8,383 nt of DNA from JANRKG01 sp033763635 (GCA_033763635.1 JANRKG010000176.1:1-8383), one strand, 5' to 3'; positions 1 to 6,379 are shown, counted from the stretch's first letter. The notes: generated by a model not told the origin, from the letters alone. Numbers and translations: made by a program.

Positions 1-218
1 CGATCGCCATATTTGCTCCCCAAATTCTCAGGCCGTCGAATGTAGCGAATGCGAGGGTCCGTCAGGGTTGCCATCAATTCCGGCGTGTCATCCGTCGAGT
101 GATCATCAATTACCACCAGTTCAAAATCCTGGAAGCTCTGAGCGAGGACACTGTCGATCGCTCTTTTCAAGAGCTTGCTCCGGTTATATGTTGTGATGAG
201 AATGCTGACGGTTGGCAT
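1..218 (-). CDS. Glycosyltransferase family 2, N-terminal fragment
   Basis: This gene reads leftward and leaves the window after 72 codons, so only the start of the protein is present. The fragment begins MPTVSILITTYNRSKLLKRA and continues with VVIDDHSTDDTPEL. That is the classic opening of a GT-A fold family 2 glycosyltransferase: a first beta strand, the T-Y-N-R nucleotide-binding turn, and the Asp-Asp pair near residues 38-39 that contacts the nucleotide-sugar. Such enzymes move a sugar from a nucleotide donor to a growing glycan at the cytoplasmic membrane face; donor and acceptor cannot be told from this part. The ATG at 218-216 is the only start in frame before a stop upstream (260-258), and it sits directly before the conserved strand. 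No clear Shine-Dalgarno sequence precedes it. It is divergent from two further GT2 genes, suggesting one polysaccharide or protein-glycosylation locus. Confidence 0.9.
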   Translation of the reverse strand, partial: MPTVSILITTYNRSKLLKRAIDSVLAQSFQDFELVVIDDHSTDDTPELMATLTDPRIRYIRRPENLGSKYGD

Positions 219-333
219 GATGATATAAGAGGTAGCATTTCGCTGTTCCTCAGTGTATCAGGCTGTTTATTCCTCTGGGCTTGTAAAATTCGCCTGTAAA
301 ATTCCCTTGTGGTATTGATCGGGTTCTCTCGGT
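219..333. promoter_or_regulatory. Divergent intergenic region between glycosyltransferase genes
   Basis: This 115-base spacer separates two outward-reading GT2 genes, so promoters for both should lie here or overlap the gene starts. The decamer TGTAAAATTC occurs twice in tandem (282-291 and 295-304) with a 13-base period. Each copy contains a TAAAAT that resembles a -10 box, but I see no convincing -35 partner at the right spacing. No terminator-like hairpin is visible. Confidence 0.4.
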
Positions 334-1320
334 GTGTTCAGAAAAGTTGAGGTGACTTTGGCGCGACCCACTTTGTCCGTTTTGCTACCAAACTACAATC
401 ACGCAGCCTACATCTCAGAGGCACTACAGGCTATTTTGGAGCAAACCTATCAACCCCTGGAGGTGATCGTGATTGACGATGCCTCGACGGATGCCAGTTT
501 AGGGGTGATTGAACCCTTTGTGCGCCAGTTTCCGCATGTGCGTCTTCTCAAGAATGCCCAAAACCAGGGGGCCGTCGCTTCTGCGAATCGGGCGTTGGAA
601 GTGGCAACCGGGGATTACATCTACTGGGCCGCTGCCGACGATCGCGTTCTTCCCGGTTTTTTTGAACAGTCGATGACGTTACTTGCCCAATATCCCGAAG
701 CGGGGCTGTGCTTTGCCGATCTGGTGTTTCTAGATGCGAAAACTGGAGTCATTCACCCGAAACATTTGGGATTTCAAGACCAGGCGGGCTACCTATCCCC
801 TCCGGATCTCGTGACTGTTATGCGCCGCACTCGTGAGTACATTCCAGGCTATACAGCAATTTTCAAGCGATCGGCTCTGCTAGACGTGGGGCGCTTCATT
901 CCTGAGTTGCAATGGCATTCCGATTGGTTTGCCCTCCATGCGATCGGCTTTCGCTACGGGGCTTGCTACATCCCGGAACCGCTGGCAGCGTTTCGGTTCC
1001 TGCCCAATTCCTTTTCGTCCAGTAGCGATCGATGGCACCAACAACGGCCTGTCCTGGATAAGTTGCTGCACCTCCTTGCGGCTCCTTCCTATCGGGATGT
1101 GGCTCCCTACTTTCAAGAATCCAGAATTCTATCCAAATTTGGTTCTCAACTGGTGCGCCTCGTCTGGAGTGAGCCACTGCATCGGCCTTTCCTATCCCGT
1201 TCTCTCTTAGGAGAGATTGGGCGACGGGAGGTAAAAAACTTGCTCATTCGAGTGGGTCCGCTCCGCCTGAGACAACTCTTTTGGACCCTCCGCTTACGAT
1301 ATCAAACCTTGAACCGATAG
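334..1320 (+). CDS. Glycosyltransferase family 2 protein
   Basis: A 328-residue GT-A fold glycosyltransferase without obvious membrane segments. Residues 13-23 (TLSVLLPNYNH) form the first strand and donor-binding turn. Asp48-Asp49 in VIVIDDASTD and the acidic Asp102-Asp103 in YWAAADD are the expected nucleotide and metal ligands. HSDW at 195-198 resembles the [E/D]-D-W catalytic-base motif of the family, followed by a typical IPEPLAAFR segment. It probably adds a sugar to a surface polysaccharide or glycolipid; donor and acceptor are not predictable. The start is uncertain. GTG at 334 is the first codon after an in-frame stop and lacks a Shine-Dalgarno sequence. GTG at 352 or TTG at 358 would still leave the domain whole. 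It is followed after 22 bases by another GT2 gene, so the pair is likely one transcript. Confidence 0.9.
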   Translation: MFRKVEVTLARPTLSVLLPNYNHAAYISEALQAILEQTYQPLEVIVIDDASTDASLGVIEPFVRQFPHVRLLKNAQNQGAVASANRALEVATGDYIYWAAADDRVLPGFFEQSMTLLAQYPEAGLCFADLVFLDAKTGVIHPKHLGFQDQAGYLSPPDLVTVMRRTREYIPGYTAIFKRSALLDVGRFIPELQWHSDWFALHAIGFRYGACYIPEPLAAFRFLPNSFSSSSDRWHQQRPVLDKLLHLLAAPSYRDVAPYFQESRILSKFGSQLVRLVWSEPLHRPFLSRSLLGEIGRREVKNLLIRVGPLRLRQLFWTLRLRYQTLNR

Positions 1321-1342
1321 CCGATTTTGTACCTCCCTATTC

Positions 1343-2323
1343 ATGACTCTCAGTATCACGATCGCCATTCCCACCCTTAATCGGCATCCCCAACTTGCTG
1401 AAACCCTGCATCACCTCTGTCGGATTGATCTCAGTTCCGTTCAAGAAATTCTAATCATTGACCAGACCGATACTTTTTTTGATATCAAACCCTGGCACGC
1501 TCGGTTTTCGGTTCCCATCCGAGTGATTCAGCCTCCTGTAAAAGGACTCTGTGCTGCCCGTAATATTGCCCTTCAGGAAACCACAACTGACTTGATTTTG
1601 TATCTGGATGATGATGTGATTCCGGATTGCTTTCTGGTTGAACAACATCTCAAAACCTATTACGAATATCCAAATGCGATCGGAACGGCAGGAGCCGAAA
1701 AAATTGCCGAGGAATCCCGTGCGATGCGGGCTAAACAACGCATTCGGCGGTGGATAGCGTTGATCCTACGTCCCTATTTCAGTCTTGATCCTTACTATTC
1801 TTCTTTTCTAGATAGCACTGGATACCCCGTAAGTTTGATTACGAGAAGCGGCGTATTCCTTTGTTATTTCAATCATTCTGAACCCTGTCGGGTTATGACT
1901 CCCCGTGGCTGCAATATGTCTTTTCGCTGCGATTCTCTCCGGGCGATCGGCGGCTTTGATGAAGGCTTCATCGGGAATGGACGGCGCGAAGAATCCGATA
2001 TGAGCTTGCGACTTCTGAAAGCGTTTCCTGGTTCAGAAATCTGGTACAACCCCAAAGCAACGCTGATTCATCTCATGAGTCCTACGGGGGGCTGTCGCAG
2101 TGATAATCGAGAGCAGTGGTATCGGGATTTATTTCACTGTGAAACGCGCTTTGCCTACCGTCACTTAAAGGGATTGGGAAAACTCATTTTTAGGGTTTAT
2201 TTCTTTCTGCGCCATCTGCAAATTATGGTGCAATATCCCGTTTTGTTTCGGGAGTTTTGGTCTGCCAAAGGAGGGGCGATCGTCACTCGGTTGCCGCAAC
2301 CCTCCGAAATAATGGAACGATAG
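1343..2323 (+). CDS. Glycosyltransferase family 2 protein
   Basis: A 326-residue GT2 enzyme, distinct in sequence from the one before it. Residues 3-13 (LSITIAIPTLN) are the opening strand, and the first acidic position is Asp40 in ILIID. LYLDDDVIPD carries the metal-binding Asp89-Asp90-Asp91. The acceptor half contains RGCNMSFR (188-195), then GGFDEGF (203-209) and RREESD (214-219), the usual region of the catalytic acid. The GCNMSFR plus GGFDE pattern is common in rhamnosyl- or galactosyl-type transferases of exopolysaccharide loci, but the actual sugar is not determinable here. ATG at 1343 is preferred because the domain begins at residue 3; no Shine-Dalgarno sequence is visible. It probably forms an operon with the preceding glycosyltransferase. 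No clear terminator follows, only an AT-rich stretch. Confidence 0.9.
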   Translation: MTLSITIAIPTLNRHPQLAETLHHLCRIDLSSVQEILIIDQTDTFFDIKPWHARFSVPIRVIQPPVKGLCAARNIALQETTTDLILYLDDDVIPDCFLVEQHLKTYYEYPNAIGTAGAEKIAEESRAMRAKQRIRRWIALILRPYFSLDPYYSSFLDSTGYPVSLITRSGVFLCYFNHSEPCRVMTPRGCNMSFRCDSLRAIGGFDEGFIGNGRREESDMSLRLLKAFPGSEIWYNPKATLIHLMSPTGGCRSDNREQWYRDLFHCETRFAYRHLKGLGKLIFRVYFFLRHLQIMVQYPVLFREFWSAKGGAIVTRLPQPSEIMER

Positions 2324-2351
2324 CGTGAAAATAAAATTGATTTTAAGACTG

Positions 2352-2379
2352 TTGGAACCGAAAGCACGACGGTTACAAT
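2352..2379 (+). promoter_or_regulatory. Candidate sigma-70-type promoter for the TerB/Mo-nitro_C gene
   Basis: TTGGAA at 2352-2357 (4 of 6 matches to the -35 consensus) and TACAAT at 2374-2379 (5 of 6 matches to -10) are separated by 16 bases. Transcription would begin near 2386, giving a short leader of about 35 bases before the ATG at 2422. This is a pattern match only. Confidence 0.5.
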
Positions 2380-2421
2380 CGAGCCTGTGAGGCTATTTAT
2401 ATCTTTCCATGAGAGGTCTCT

Positions 2422-3132
2422 ATGACAACCTCAGAACAAACCTCCCTGACCAATACCCAAATTACAGCCTGGTTACGGGGGTTACTGACGATCGCCTGGT
2501 CTGATGATGATTTCAGTACAGAAGAACAAAGATTGATCGCTTCCCTCACTAGATGCGAACTGATTCCCCATGTCGAAACAGCCTCATTGCAACATCCCAT
2601 TACTCCGACAGAATTGGCAACGGAACTGGGGGTTGGCAGCAAGCTCTCGGAGGATTTTCTGCGAACGGCAGTGATGGTCGCGGTGGCAGATGGCTTTTAC
2701 TCTCCTGTTGAAGATGGCCTGATCCATCAGTTTTGTGATGCCTTGGGGCACAGTTCAGAGCCACTTCAGGGATTGCGGTTGACCCTGGAGCATCCAGAAG
2801 AGGGTCCGGTAAATGTCACCCAACCGATCGCCTCCACCAGTCCCCTTTCTCCTGACCATCCCAATCATCCCCAGTTCACGCCCCTCAAACCCTTGCAAGA
2901 GTGGCTGGATCACATGGAAATCCATGATCCGCGAGTAGCCCGCTTCCTCTGCAAGATGATTCCGCCCCAATGCCCCTTTGAGCGGGATATCCAGTTATTT
3001 GGTCATAAAGTCGTGCATATTCCCCCCCTCTGCAAACTCAATCCTCTATATGAACAACTGGTGGGTTTACGGTTCCGCTCCCTCTGCTACTTAGCAGATG
3101 AGTGTGGGGAGGATGTTGCTCCTTACTGTTAG
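2422..3132 (+). CDS. Mo-nitro_C (Mo-dependent nitrogenase-like) family protein with TerB-like N-terminus
   Basis: A 236-residue protein of two parts. Residues about 12-110 look TerB-like: helical, with two acidic loops, AWSDDDFSTEEQ (25-36) and VAVADGFYSPVED (86-98), similar to the metal-binding motifs of tellurite-resistance TerB proteins. A proline-rich linker (about 126-154) leads to residues 155-236, which match the cyanobacterial Mo-nitro_C family: PLQEWLDHMEIHDPRVARF, then PPQCPFERDI and IPPLCKLNPLYEQL, ending in LADECGEDVAPYC. This second half has six cysteines (177, 184, 204, 222, 228, 236) and could bind metal, which is inference. Despite its name, the family is not a nitrogenase subunit and also occurs in non-diazotrophs; its function is unknown. 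GAGAGG at 2411-2416, five bases before ATG 2422, supports this start. A promoter candidate lies upstream and a terminator downstream, so it looks monocistronic. Confidence 0.88.
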   Translation: MTTSEQTSLTNTQITAWLRGLLTIAWSDDDFSTEEQRLIASLTRCELIPHVETASLQHPITPTELATELGVGSKLSEDFLRTAVMVAVADGFYSPVEDGLIHQFCDALGHSSEPLQGLRLTLEHPEEGPVNVTQPIASTSPLSPDHPNHPQFTPLKPLQEWLDHMEIHDPRVARFLCKMIPPQCPFERDIQLFGHKVVHIPPLCKLNPLYEQLVGLRFRSLCYLADECGEDVAPYC

Positions 3133-3160
3133 TTAATTGATTAAGTTCTATCTTGAGCAG

Positions 3161-3193
3161 GACTCACATTTTGTCAAAAATGTGGGTCTTTTT
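3161..3193 (+). terminator. Rho-independent terminator after the Mo-nitro_C gene
   Basis: A 12-base-pair stem (3161-3172 with 3177-3188, one G-T wobble) encloses the four-base loop GTCA. Five T residues follow at 3189-3193. It lies 28 bases past the stop codon of the upstream gene, so it should isolate that gene from the cmp operon. Confidence 0.9.
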
Positions 3194-3372
3194 ATGAATA
3201 GATTCAGAACAATCATTTGAATAGAGAATGCGATCGGCATTTTATTGATAGGTAATCATCAGTTATTTTTGATTGTTTTCATAATAAGAATCCCCTGTTT
3301 TTTGGGCACAGCAGGGATTGATTAATCGTTCAAATCTTGCTTCAGCCGCCTTAAGGGGCAATGATCCCCGGT

Positions 3373-3385
3373 TGCACTCAATGAT
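3373..3385. repeat. 13-base direct repeat, copy 1
   Basis: TGCACTCAATGAT occurs here and again at 3561-3573, exactly and in the same direction, 188 bases apart. Chance expectation for an exact 13-mer pair in a 734-base region is well under one percent. Confidence 0.7.
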
Positions 3386-3498
3386 TCCTATAGTAATAAT
3401 CCTCTACTTCAATCTCAAAAAATATGTAGAGCATTTTTGAGAAGAAATACTTATAGACATGATTTAGGATTTTATTTCAGTTGCAGCGTTCAGGGTAT

Positions 3499-3522
3499 TT
3501 ACGAATTCTTAAAAAGTGATAA
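3499..3522. promoter_or_regulatory. Two overlapping CmpR-type TTA-N8-TAA motifs
   Basis: TTACGAATTCTTAA (3499-3512) and TTAAAAAGTGATAA (3509-3522) both fit TTA-N8-TAA and share four bases. Paired LysR-type half-sites of this form are known to bind CmpR near the cmp promoter in Synechococcus elongatus. The distance to the cmpA start (over 400 bases) is large, so this is a candidate operator only; the local AT-richness makes single matches common. Confidence 0.4.
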
Positions 3523-3549
3523 TTTGAATTCATGGATGCATTGATTAAC

Positions 3550-3593
3550 GCATTCAAGAATGCACTCAATGATAAACATTCATTGATGCAATG
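3550..3593. repeat. Cluster of three small palindromes
   Basis: Three inverted repeats sit side by side. GCATTC-AA-GAATGC spans 3550-3563. TCAATGA and TCATTGA pair around a seven-base loop (3566-3586). CATTG-ATG-CAATG spans 3581-3593. The second and third overlap and would compete. The cluster includes copy 2 of the 13-base direct repeat. It could be protein-binding sites or RNA structure in a long leader. Confidence 0.55.
3561..3573. repeat. 13-base direct repeat, copy 2
   Basis: This is the second copy of TGCACTCAATGAT (the first is at 3373-3385). This copy runs from the right arm of one palindrome into the left arm of the next. Confidence 0.7.
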
Positions 3594-3791
3594 CTTCCCC
3601 GCCGAATTCACTAAAGCATTTCCACTACTAGCCATCGAGAGGGATGAGAGGCCATCACTGGATTGCCTCGATCGCTCTACCTGGACTGCCTAAAAATCGT
3701 TTCTTTTTCCAGAACCTCCAGTCAGACACTTTGGAATCTGGGAGCGGTTTTGCTGTGTTCGATTGCCTCAATAAAAGGTCAAACAATACTT

Positions 3792-3805
3792 TTATGACTT
3801 GTTAA
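3792..3805. promoter_or_regulatory. CmpR-type TTA-N8-TAA motif nearest cmpA
   Basis: TTATGACTTGTTAA fits TTA-N8-TAA and ends 122 bases before the cmpA start codon, a more usual distance for a LysR-type activator site than the overlapping pair further upstream. GTCA (3779-3782) and TGAC (3795-3798) flank it in inverted orientation. Binding by CmpR is inferred from family knowledge. Confidence 0.4.
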
Positions 3806-3927
3806 CGGAGGCGACTTTAGTGAAATGCAAATTTGGACGGTGTGCATGGTTTGTTTTCTTTTTCTATTAATGGTTTGACGATTGATTCTTTTATTGCCCA
3901 GCGATTGATTACAGTTCAGGAGGTTTT

Positions 3928-5295
3928 ATGGAAGATTTAACACGGCAACTTTCTCGGCGACGGTTTCTTTTCACCGCAGGTGCTTCAGCAGCAACTTCCG
4001 TTCTATTAAAAGGATGTTTGGGCAATCCTCCGAATATGCCGGGACAAACAACGACCCAGGCTCCCGTTGCAAGCCCTGTCGCGTTGAGCGCAGCAGAAAC
4101 TCCTGAAACCCCGAATGTAAAGCTGGGCTATCTGCCGATCGTAGAAGCGGCAGCCATGATTGTTGCGAAGGAAAAGGGCTTCTTCGCGAAGTATGGAATG
4201 ACTGGAGTTGATCTGGCAAAGCAGGCCAACTGGGGTTCTGCACGGGATAACGCGGAGATTGGGTCCGCTGGGGGCGGGATTGATGGGGGGCAATGGCAAA
4301 TGCCCATGCCCTATGGCATCTCCGAAGGGTGGATTACCAAGGGCAATCAGAAGATTCCCATGTATGTGCTAATGCAGTTGAACACCCACGGAAATGGGAT
4401 TGCGATCGCTGGGAAACACCAGGGCAAAGGCATCGGTACACAACTGGCAGGTGCAAAATCCCTGTTTGGGCAACTGAAAGCAGCGGGCACCCAATTCACA
4501 GCCGCCTACACCTTCCCCAAAGCTAACCAGGACTTCTGGATTCGCTACTGGCTAGCGGCTGGTGGAATTGATCCGGATGCGGATGTGAAACTGTTGACCG
4601 TTCCTGCGGCTCAAACCGTTGCCAACATGAAGACCGGAACAATGGATGCCTTCAGTACAGGCGACCCCTGGCCCTATCGAATTGTGAAGGATAAGGTTGG
4701 TTTCCTGGCAACCCTGACCGCTGAAATTTGGAAGTGCCACCCCGAAGAGTATCTGGCGATGCGGGCCGATTGGGTGGATAAGAATCCTAAGGCAACCAAG
4801 GCCATCCTGAAGGCCATCATGGAAGCCCAGCAATGGTGTGATGACTTCCAGAATCGGGAAGAACTGGCAACCATTCTGTCCGGTCGGAACTACTTCAACC
4901 TACCTGCTGAGGTCTTGAAGAATCCCTTCGAGGGCAAGTACGACATGGGCGACGGTCGCACGATCGATGACAAGAGCATGGCGGCTTACTACTGGAAGGA
5001 TGAAAAGGGCAGTGTTTCCTATCCCTATAAGAGCCATGACCTCTGGTTCCTGACTGAAAGCGTTCGTTGGGGCTTCCTGCCAGAAGATACTCTGGCGAAC
5101 GCGAAGGCCATCATTGACAAGGTGAACCGGGAAGATCTGTGGAAGGAAGCAGCCAAGGAACTGGGAGTCGCCGCCGCCGATATCCCCACTAGCACTTCCC
5201 GTGGGGTTGAAACCTTCTTTGACGGCATCAAGTTTGACCCGGAAAACCCCACCGCTTACCTCAAGAGTTTGGCAATCAAAAAAGTCAGCGTCTAA
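3928..5295 (+). CDS. cmpA: Bicarbonate-binding lipoprotein of the CmpABCD transporter
   Basis: A 455-residue periplasmic solute-binding protein that captures bicarbonate for the high-affinity CmpABCD ABC transporter of the CO2-concentrating mechanism. Residues 9-15 (SRRRFLF) form a Tat motif, and LLKGC puts the likely lipidated cysteine at 30. A Pro/Thr/Ala-rich tether (31-62) precedes the binding domain (63-455). Stretches such as KLGYLPIVEAA, GGIDGGQWQMPMP, DAFSTGDPWPYRIV and the C-terminal SLAIKKV match CmpA closely. Close paralogue NrtA (nitrate) must be considered. NrtA has His and Lys at two ligand positions, whereas this protein has Gln201 (NQDFWIRYW) and Glu274 (HPEEYL), as in CmpA, where the glutamate binds the calcium that accompanies bicarbonate. 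Trp102 is kept. AGGAGG at 3918-3923, four bases before the ATG, fixes the start. It is first in the cmpABC operon, probably activated by CmpR under low CO2. Confidence 0.9.
   Translation: MEDLTRQLSRRRFLFTAGASAATSVLLKGCLGNPPNMPGQTTTQAPVASPVALSAAETPETPNVKLGYLPIVEAAAMIVAKEKGFFAKYGMTGVDLAKQANWGSARDNAEIGSAGGGIDGGQWQMPMPYGISEGWITKGNQKIPMYVLMQLNTHGNGIAIAGKHQGKGIGTQLAGAKSLFGQLKAAGTQFTAAYTFPKANQDFWIRYWLAAGGIDPDADVKLLTVPAAQTVANMKTGTMDAFSTGDPWPYRIVKDKVGFLATLTAEIWKCHPEEYLAMRADWVDKNPKATKAILKAIMEAQQWCDDFQNREELATILSGRNYFNLPAEVLKNPFEGKYDMGDGRTIDDKSMAAYYWKDEKGSVSYPYKSHDLWFLTESVRWGFLPEDTLANAKAIIDKVNREDLWKEAAKELGVAAADIPTSTSRGVETFFDGIKFDPENPTAYLKSLAIKKVSV
4402..4409. repeat. HIP1 octamer GCGATCGC
   Basis: The highly iterated palindrome of cyanobacterial genomes. 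Further complete copies start at 6245, 6883 and 7249, all inside coding sequence. It is a genome signature with no known local role. Confidence 0.9.
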
Positions 5296-5311
5296 GCCAA
5301 ATCCCCAAAAC

Positions 5312-5345
5312 ATAAGGGCATGACACTGCCATGCCATGCCCTTAT
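5312..5345 (+). promoter_or_regulatory. Strong intercistronic hairpin between cmpA and cmpB
   Basis: ATAAGGGCATG (5312-5322) pairs perfectly with CATGCCCTTAT (5335-5345), an 11-base-pair stem with a 12-base loop, starting 16 bases after the cmpA stop. No T-run follows, so it is not a standard terminator. In ABC operons such hairpins often protect the 3' end of the binding-protein message, giving more binding protein than permease. The loop segment CACTGCC (5324-5330) is complementary to GGCAGTG (5388-5394), so a tertiary contact or alternative fold is possible. Confidence 0.65.
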
Positions 5346-5351
5346 CGAGAA

Positions 5352-5397
5352 ACCCCGAGGAGTGTTCGTCGGCGGGGTGAGCAGGAGGGCAGTGCCC
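5352..5397 (+). promoter_or_regulatory. Two weaker hairpins in the cmpA-cmpB spacer
   Basis: ACCCCG (5352-5357) pairs with CGGGGT (5373-5378) across a 15-base loop. GGGC (5387-5390) pairs with GCCC (5394-5397) around AGT. With the stronger hairpin upstream they make most of the first 100 bases of the 160-base spacer structured. The last part before cmpB is AT-rich and unstructured, ending in the AGGAG ribosome-binding site at 5444-5448. Confidence 0.4.
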
Positions 5398-5455
5398 ATC
5401 CTACCGAACTATTCTATCCATTTCCTCTCATTCTATAAATCCCAGGAGATTCACA

Positions 5456-6292
5456 ATGGTTCCCATTCAAAAGCGCTCTGCCCCCTCTGGATTACCCCGC
5501 TGGGTCACGGACCTCAACAAGCAATTTCCTGAATTAATTCCCCCCGCCCTTGGAATTCTGGCATTTTTAACGATCTGGCAACTGTTTTCTTGGACTCCCG
5601 GTGCAACCCTTCCTGGCCCTATCAAGGTTGTTCAAGACACCTGGATTTTGATTGCCTATCCTTTCTTTGACTTTGGCGGCACGAATAAAGGATTGGGTTG
5701 GCAGATCTTCGCCAGTTTGCAACGGGTGATCATTGGTTATGTCCTGGCGGCGATCGTTGGAATTGCATTGGGAATCGTTGTCGGCACCAGCAAAGTGATG
5801 TCCAAGGCGCTGGACCCCCTCTTCCAACTGTTGCGGACGGTTCCTCCCCTGGCATGGGTGCCTATCTCCCTGGCTGCTCTTCGTCAGAATGAACCCGCTG
5901 CCCTGTTCGTGATTTTCGTAACCGCCATCTGGCCCATTCTGATCAACACCGCTGTTGGGGTGCGTCAAATTCCCCAGGACTACAACAACGTTTCCCGTGT
6001 GTTGCAACTATCTAAGAAAGAATACTTCTTTGACATTTTGATTCCTGCTGCTTTGCCCTACATCTTCACAGGTCTGCGGATTGGAATCGGTCTGGCCTGG
6101 TTGGCAATTATCGCGGCTGAAATCGTGATGTCCGGGATTGTGGGCATTGGCTTCTTCATCTGGGAAGCGTATCAAAACAACTATGTGAGTGAAGTCATCG
6201 TCGCTCTGGTCTACATCGGGATTGTCGGTCTGTTGCTGGATAAGGCGATCGCCTTTGTGCAAACGCTGATTGTGCCCGAAGAGCAACGCTAA
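5456..6292 (+). CDS. cmpB: Bicarbonate ABC transporter permease CmpB
   Basis: A 278-residue inner-membrane permease of the BPD_transp_1 type, NrtB/SsuC/TauC group, which should form the homodimeric channel for bicarbonate import. Hydrophobic segments lie near residues 28-46, 91-110, 122-141, 147-166, 208-234 and 246-266, about six helices. The cytoplasmic coupling (EAA-type) loop is around 189-209 (EYFFDILIPAALPYIFTGLRIG in outline, with the conserved P-A-A-L-P core). Length is normal for the family. AGGAG at 5444-5448, seven bases before ATG 5456, supports the start. NrtB is nearly indistinguishable by eye, so the bicarbonate assignment rests on the adjoining cmpA. It is separated from cmpA by a structured 160-base spacer and from cmpC by a 149-base repeat-bearing spacer, both long for an operon. 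Confidence 0.87.
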   Translation: MVPIQKRSAPSGLPRWVTDLNKQFPELIPPALGILAFLTIWQLFSWTPGATLPGPIKVVQDTWILIAYPFFDFGGTNKGLGWQIFASLQRVIIGYVLAAIVGIALGIVVGTSKVMSKALDPLFQLLRTVPPLAWVPISLAALRQNEPAALFVIFVTAIWPILINTAVGVRQIPQDYNNVSRVLQLSKKEYFFDILIPAALPYIFTGLRIGIGLAWLAIIAAEIVMSGIVGIGFFIWEAYQNNYVSEVIVALVYIGIVGLLLDKAIAFVQTLIVPEEQR

Positions 6293-6299
6293 GGGGCCT

Positions 6300-6327
6300 G
6301 GGGAATGGGGAATGGGTCATCGGTCAT
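6300..6327 (+). repeat. Heptad tandem repeats, G-rich block
   Basis: Four consecutive heptamers, GGGGAAT, GGGGAAT, GGGTCAT and CGGTCAT, begin eight bases after the cmpB stop. They resemble the short tandemly repeated heptanucleotide sequences scattered through genomes of filamentous cyanobacteria. The block is complementary to the C-rich block at 6380-6407. Confidence 0.7.
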
Positions 6328-6379
6328 TGCAAGGACATGGCCAGACCGAACCCATCCAACCAAGCCCTCACTTCAATCC

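Larger units (their letters stand above)
3194..3927 (+). promoter_or_regulatory. Long regulatory leader region upstream of cmpA
   Basis: This 734-base AT-rich stretch has no recognisable gene. Being upstream of cmpA, it should carry the low-CO2-responsive control of the operon. In Synechococcus the LysR-type regulator CmpR acts at TTA-N7/8-TAA motifs. TTA-N8-TAA occurs here at 3242-3255, 3499-3512, 3509-3522 and 3792-3805. It also contains a palindrome cluster (3550-3593), a 13-base direct repeat, and a possible very short leader reading frame (3820-3870). No convincing -35/-10 pair could be fixed; TATTAA at 3865-3870 is one weak -10 candidate. AGGAGG at 3918-3923 is the cmpA ribosome-binding site. 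No canonical NtcA box (GTA-N8-TAC) was found. Confidence 0.65.

Noticed and set aside
99..299. 66-codon plus-strand open frame
   Set aside because: It is antisense to the start of the minus-strand glycosyltransferase, whose GT2 motifs are unmistakable.
3393..3407. NtcA-like site GTA...TAC upstream of cmpA
   Set aside because: The gap between GTA and TAC is nine bases, not the eight required for NtcA, and no matching -10 element lies about 22 bases downstream.
3647..3669. GAGGC/GCCTC hairpin as a possible terminator
   Set aside because: The stem is only five base pairs with a large loop and no T-run directly after it.
3661..3769. GATTGCCTC repeated exactly 100 bases apart (3661-3669, 3761-3769)
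   Set aside because: A nine-base match is expected about once by chance in a region this size.
4900..5337. 145-codon open frame on the minus strand
   Set aside because: It overlaps the conserved C-terminal part of cmpA and the intercistronic hairpin, with no family features.
5567..6007. 146-codon open frame on the minus strand
   Set aside because: It is antisense to cmpB, whose permease sequence is clearly real; the antisense translation is low-complexity and matches nothing known to me.
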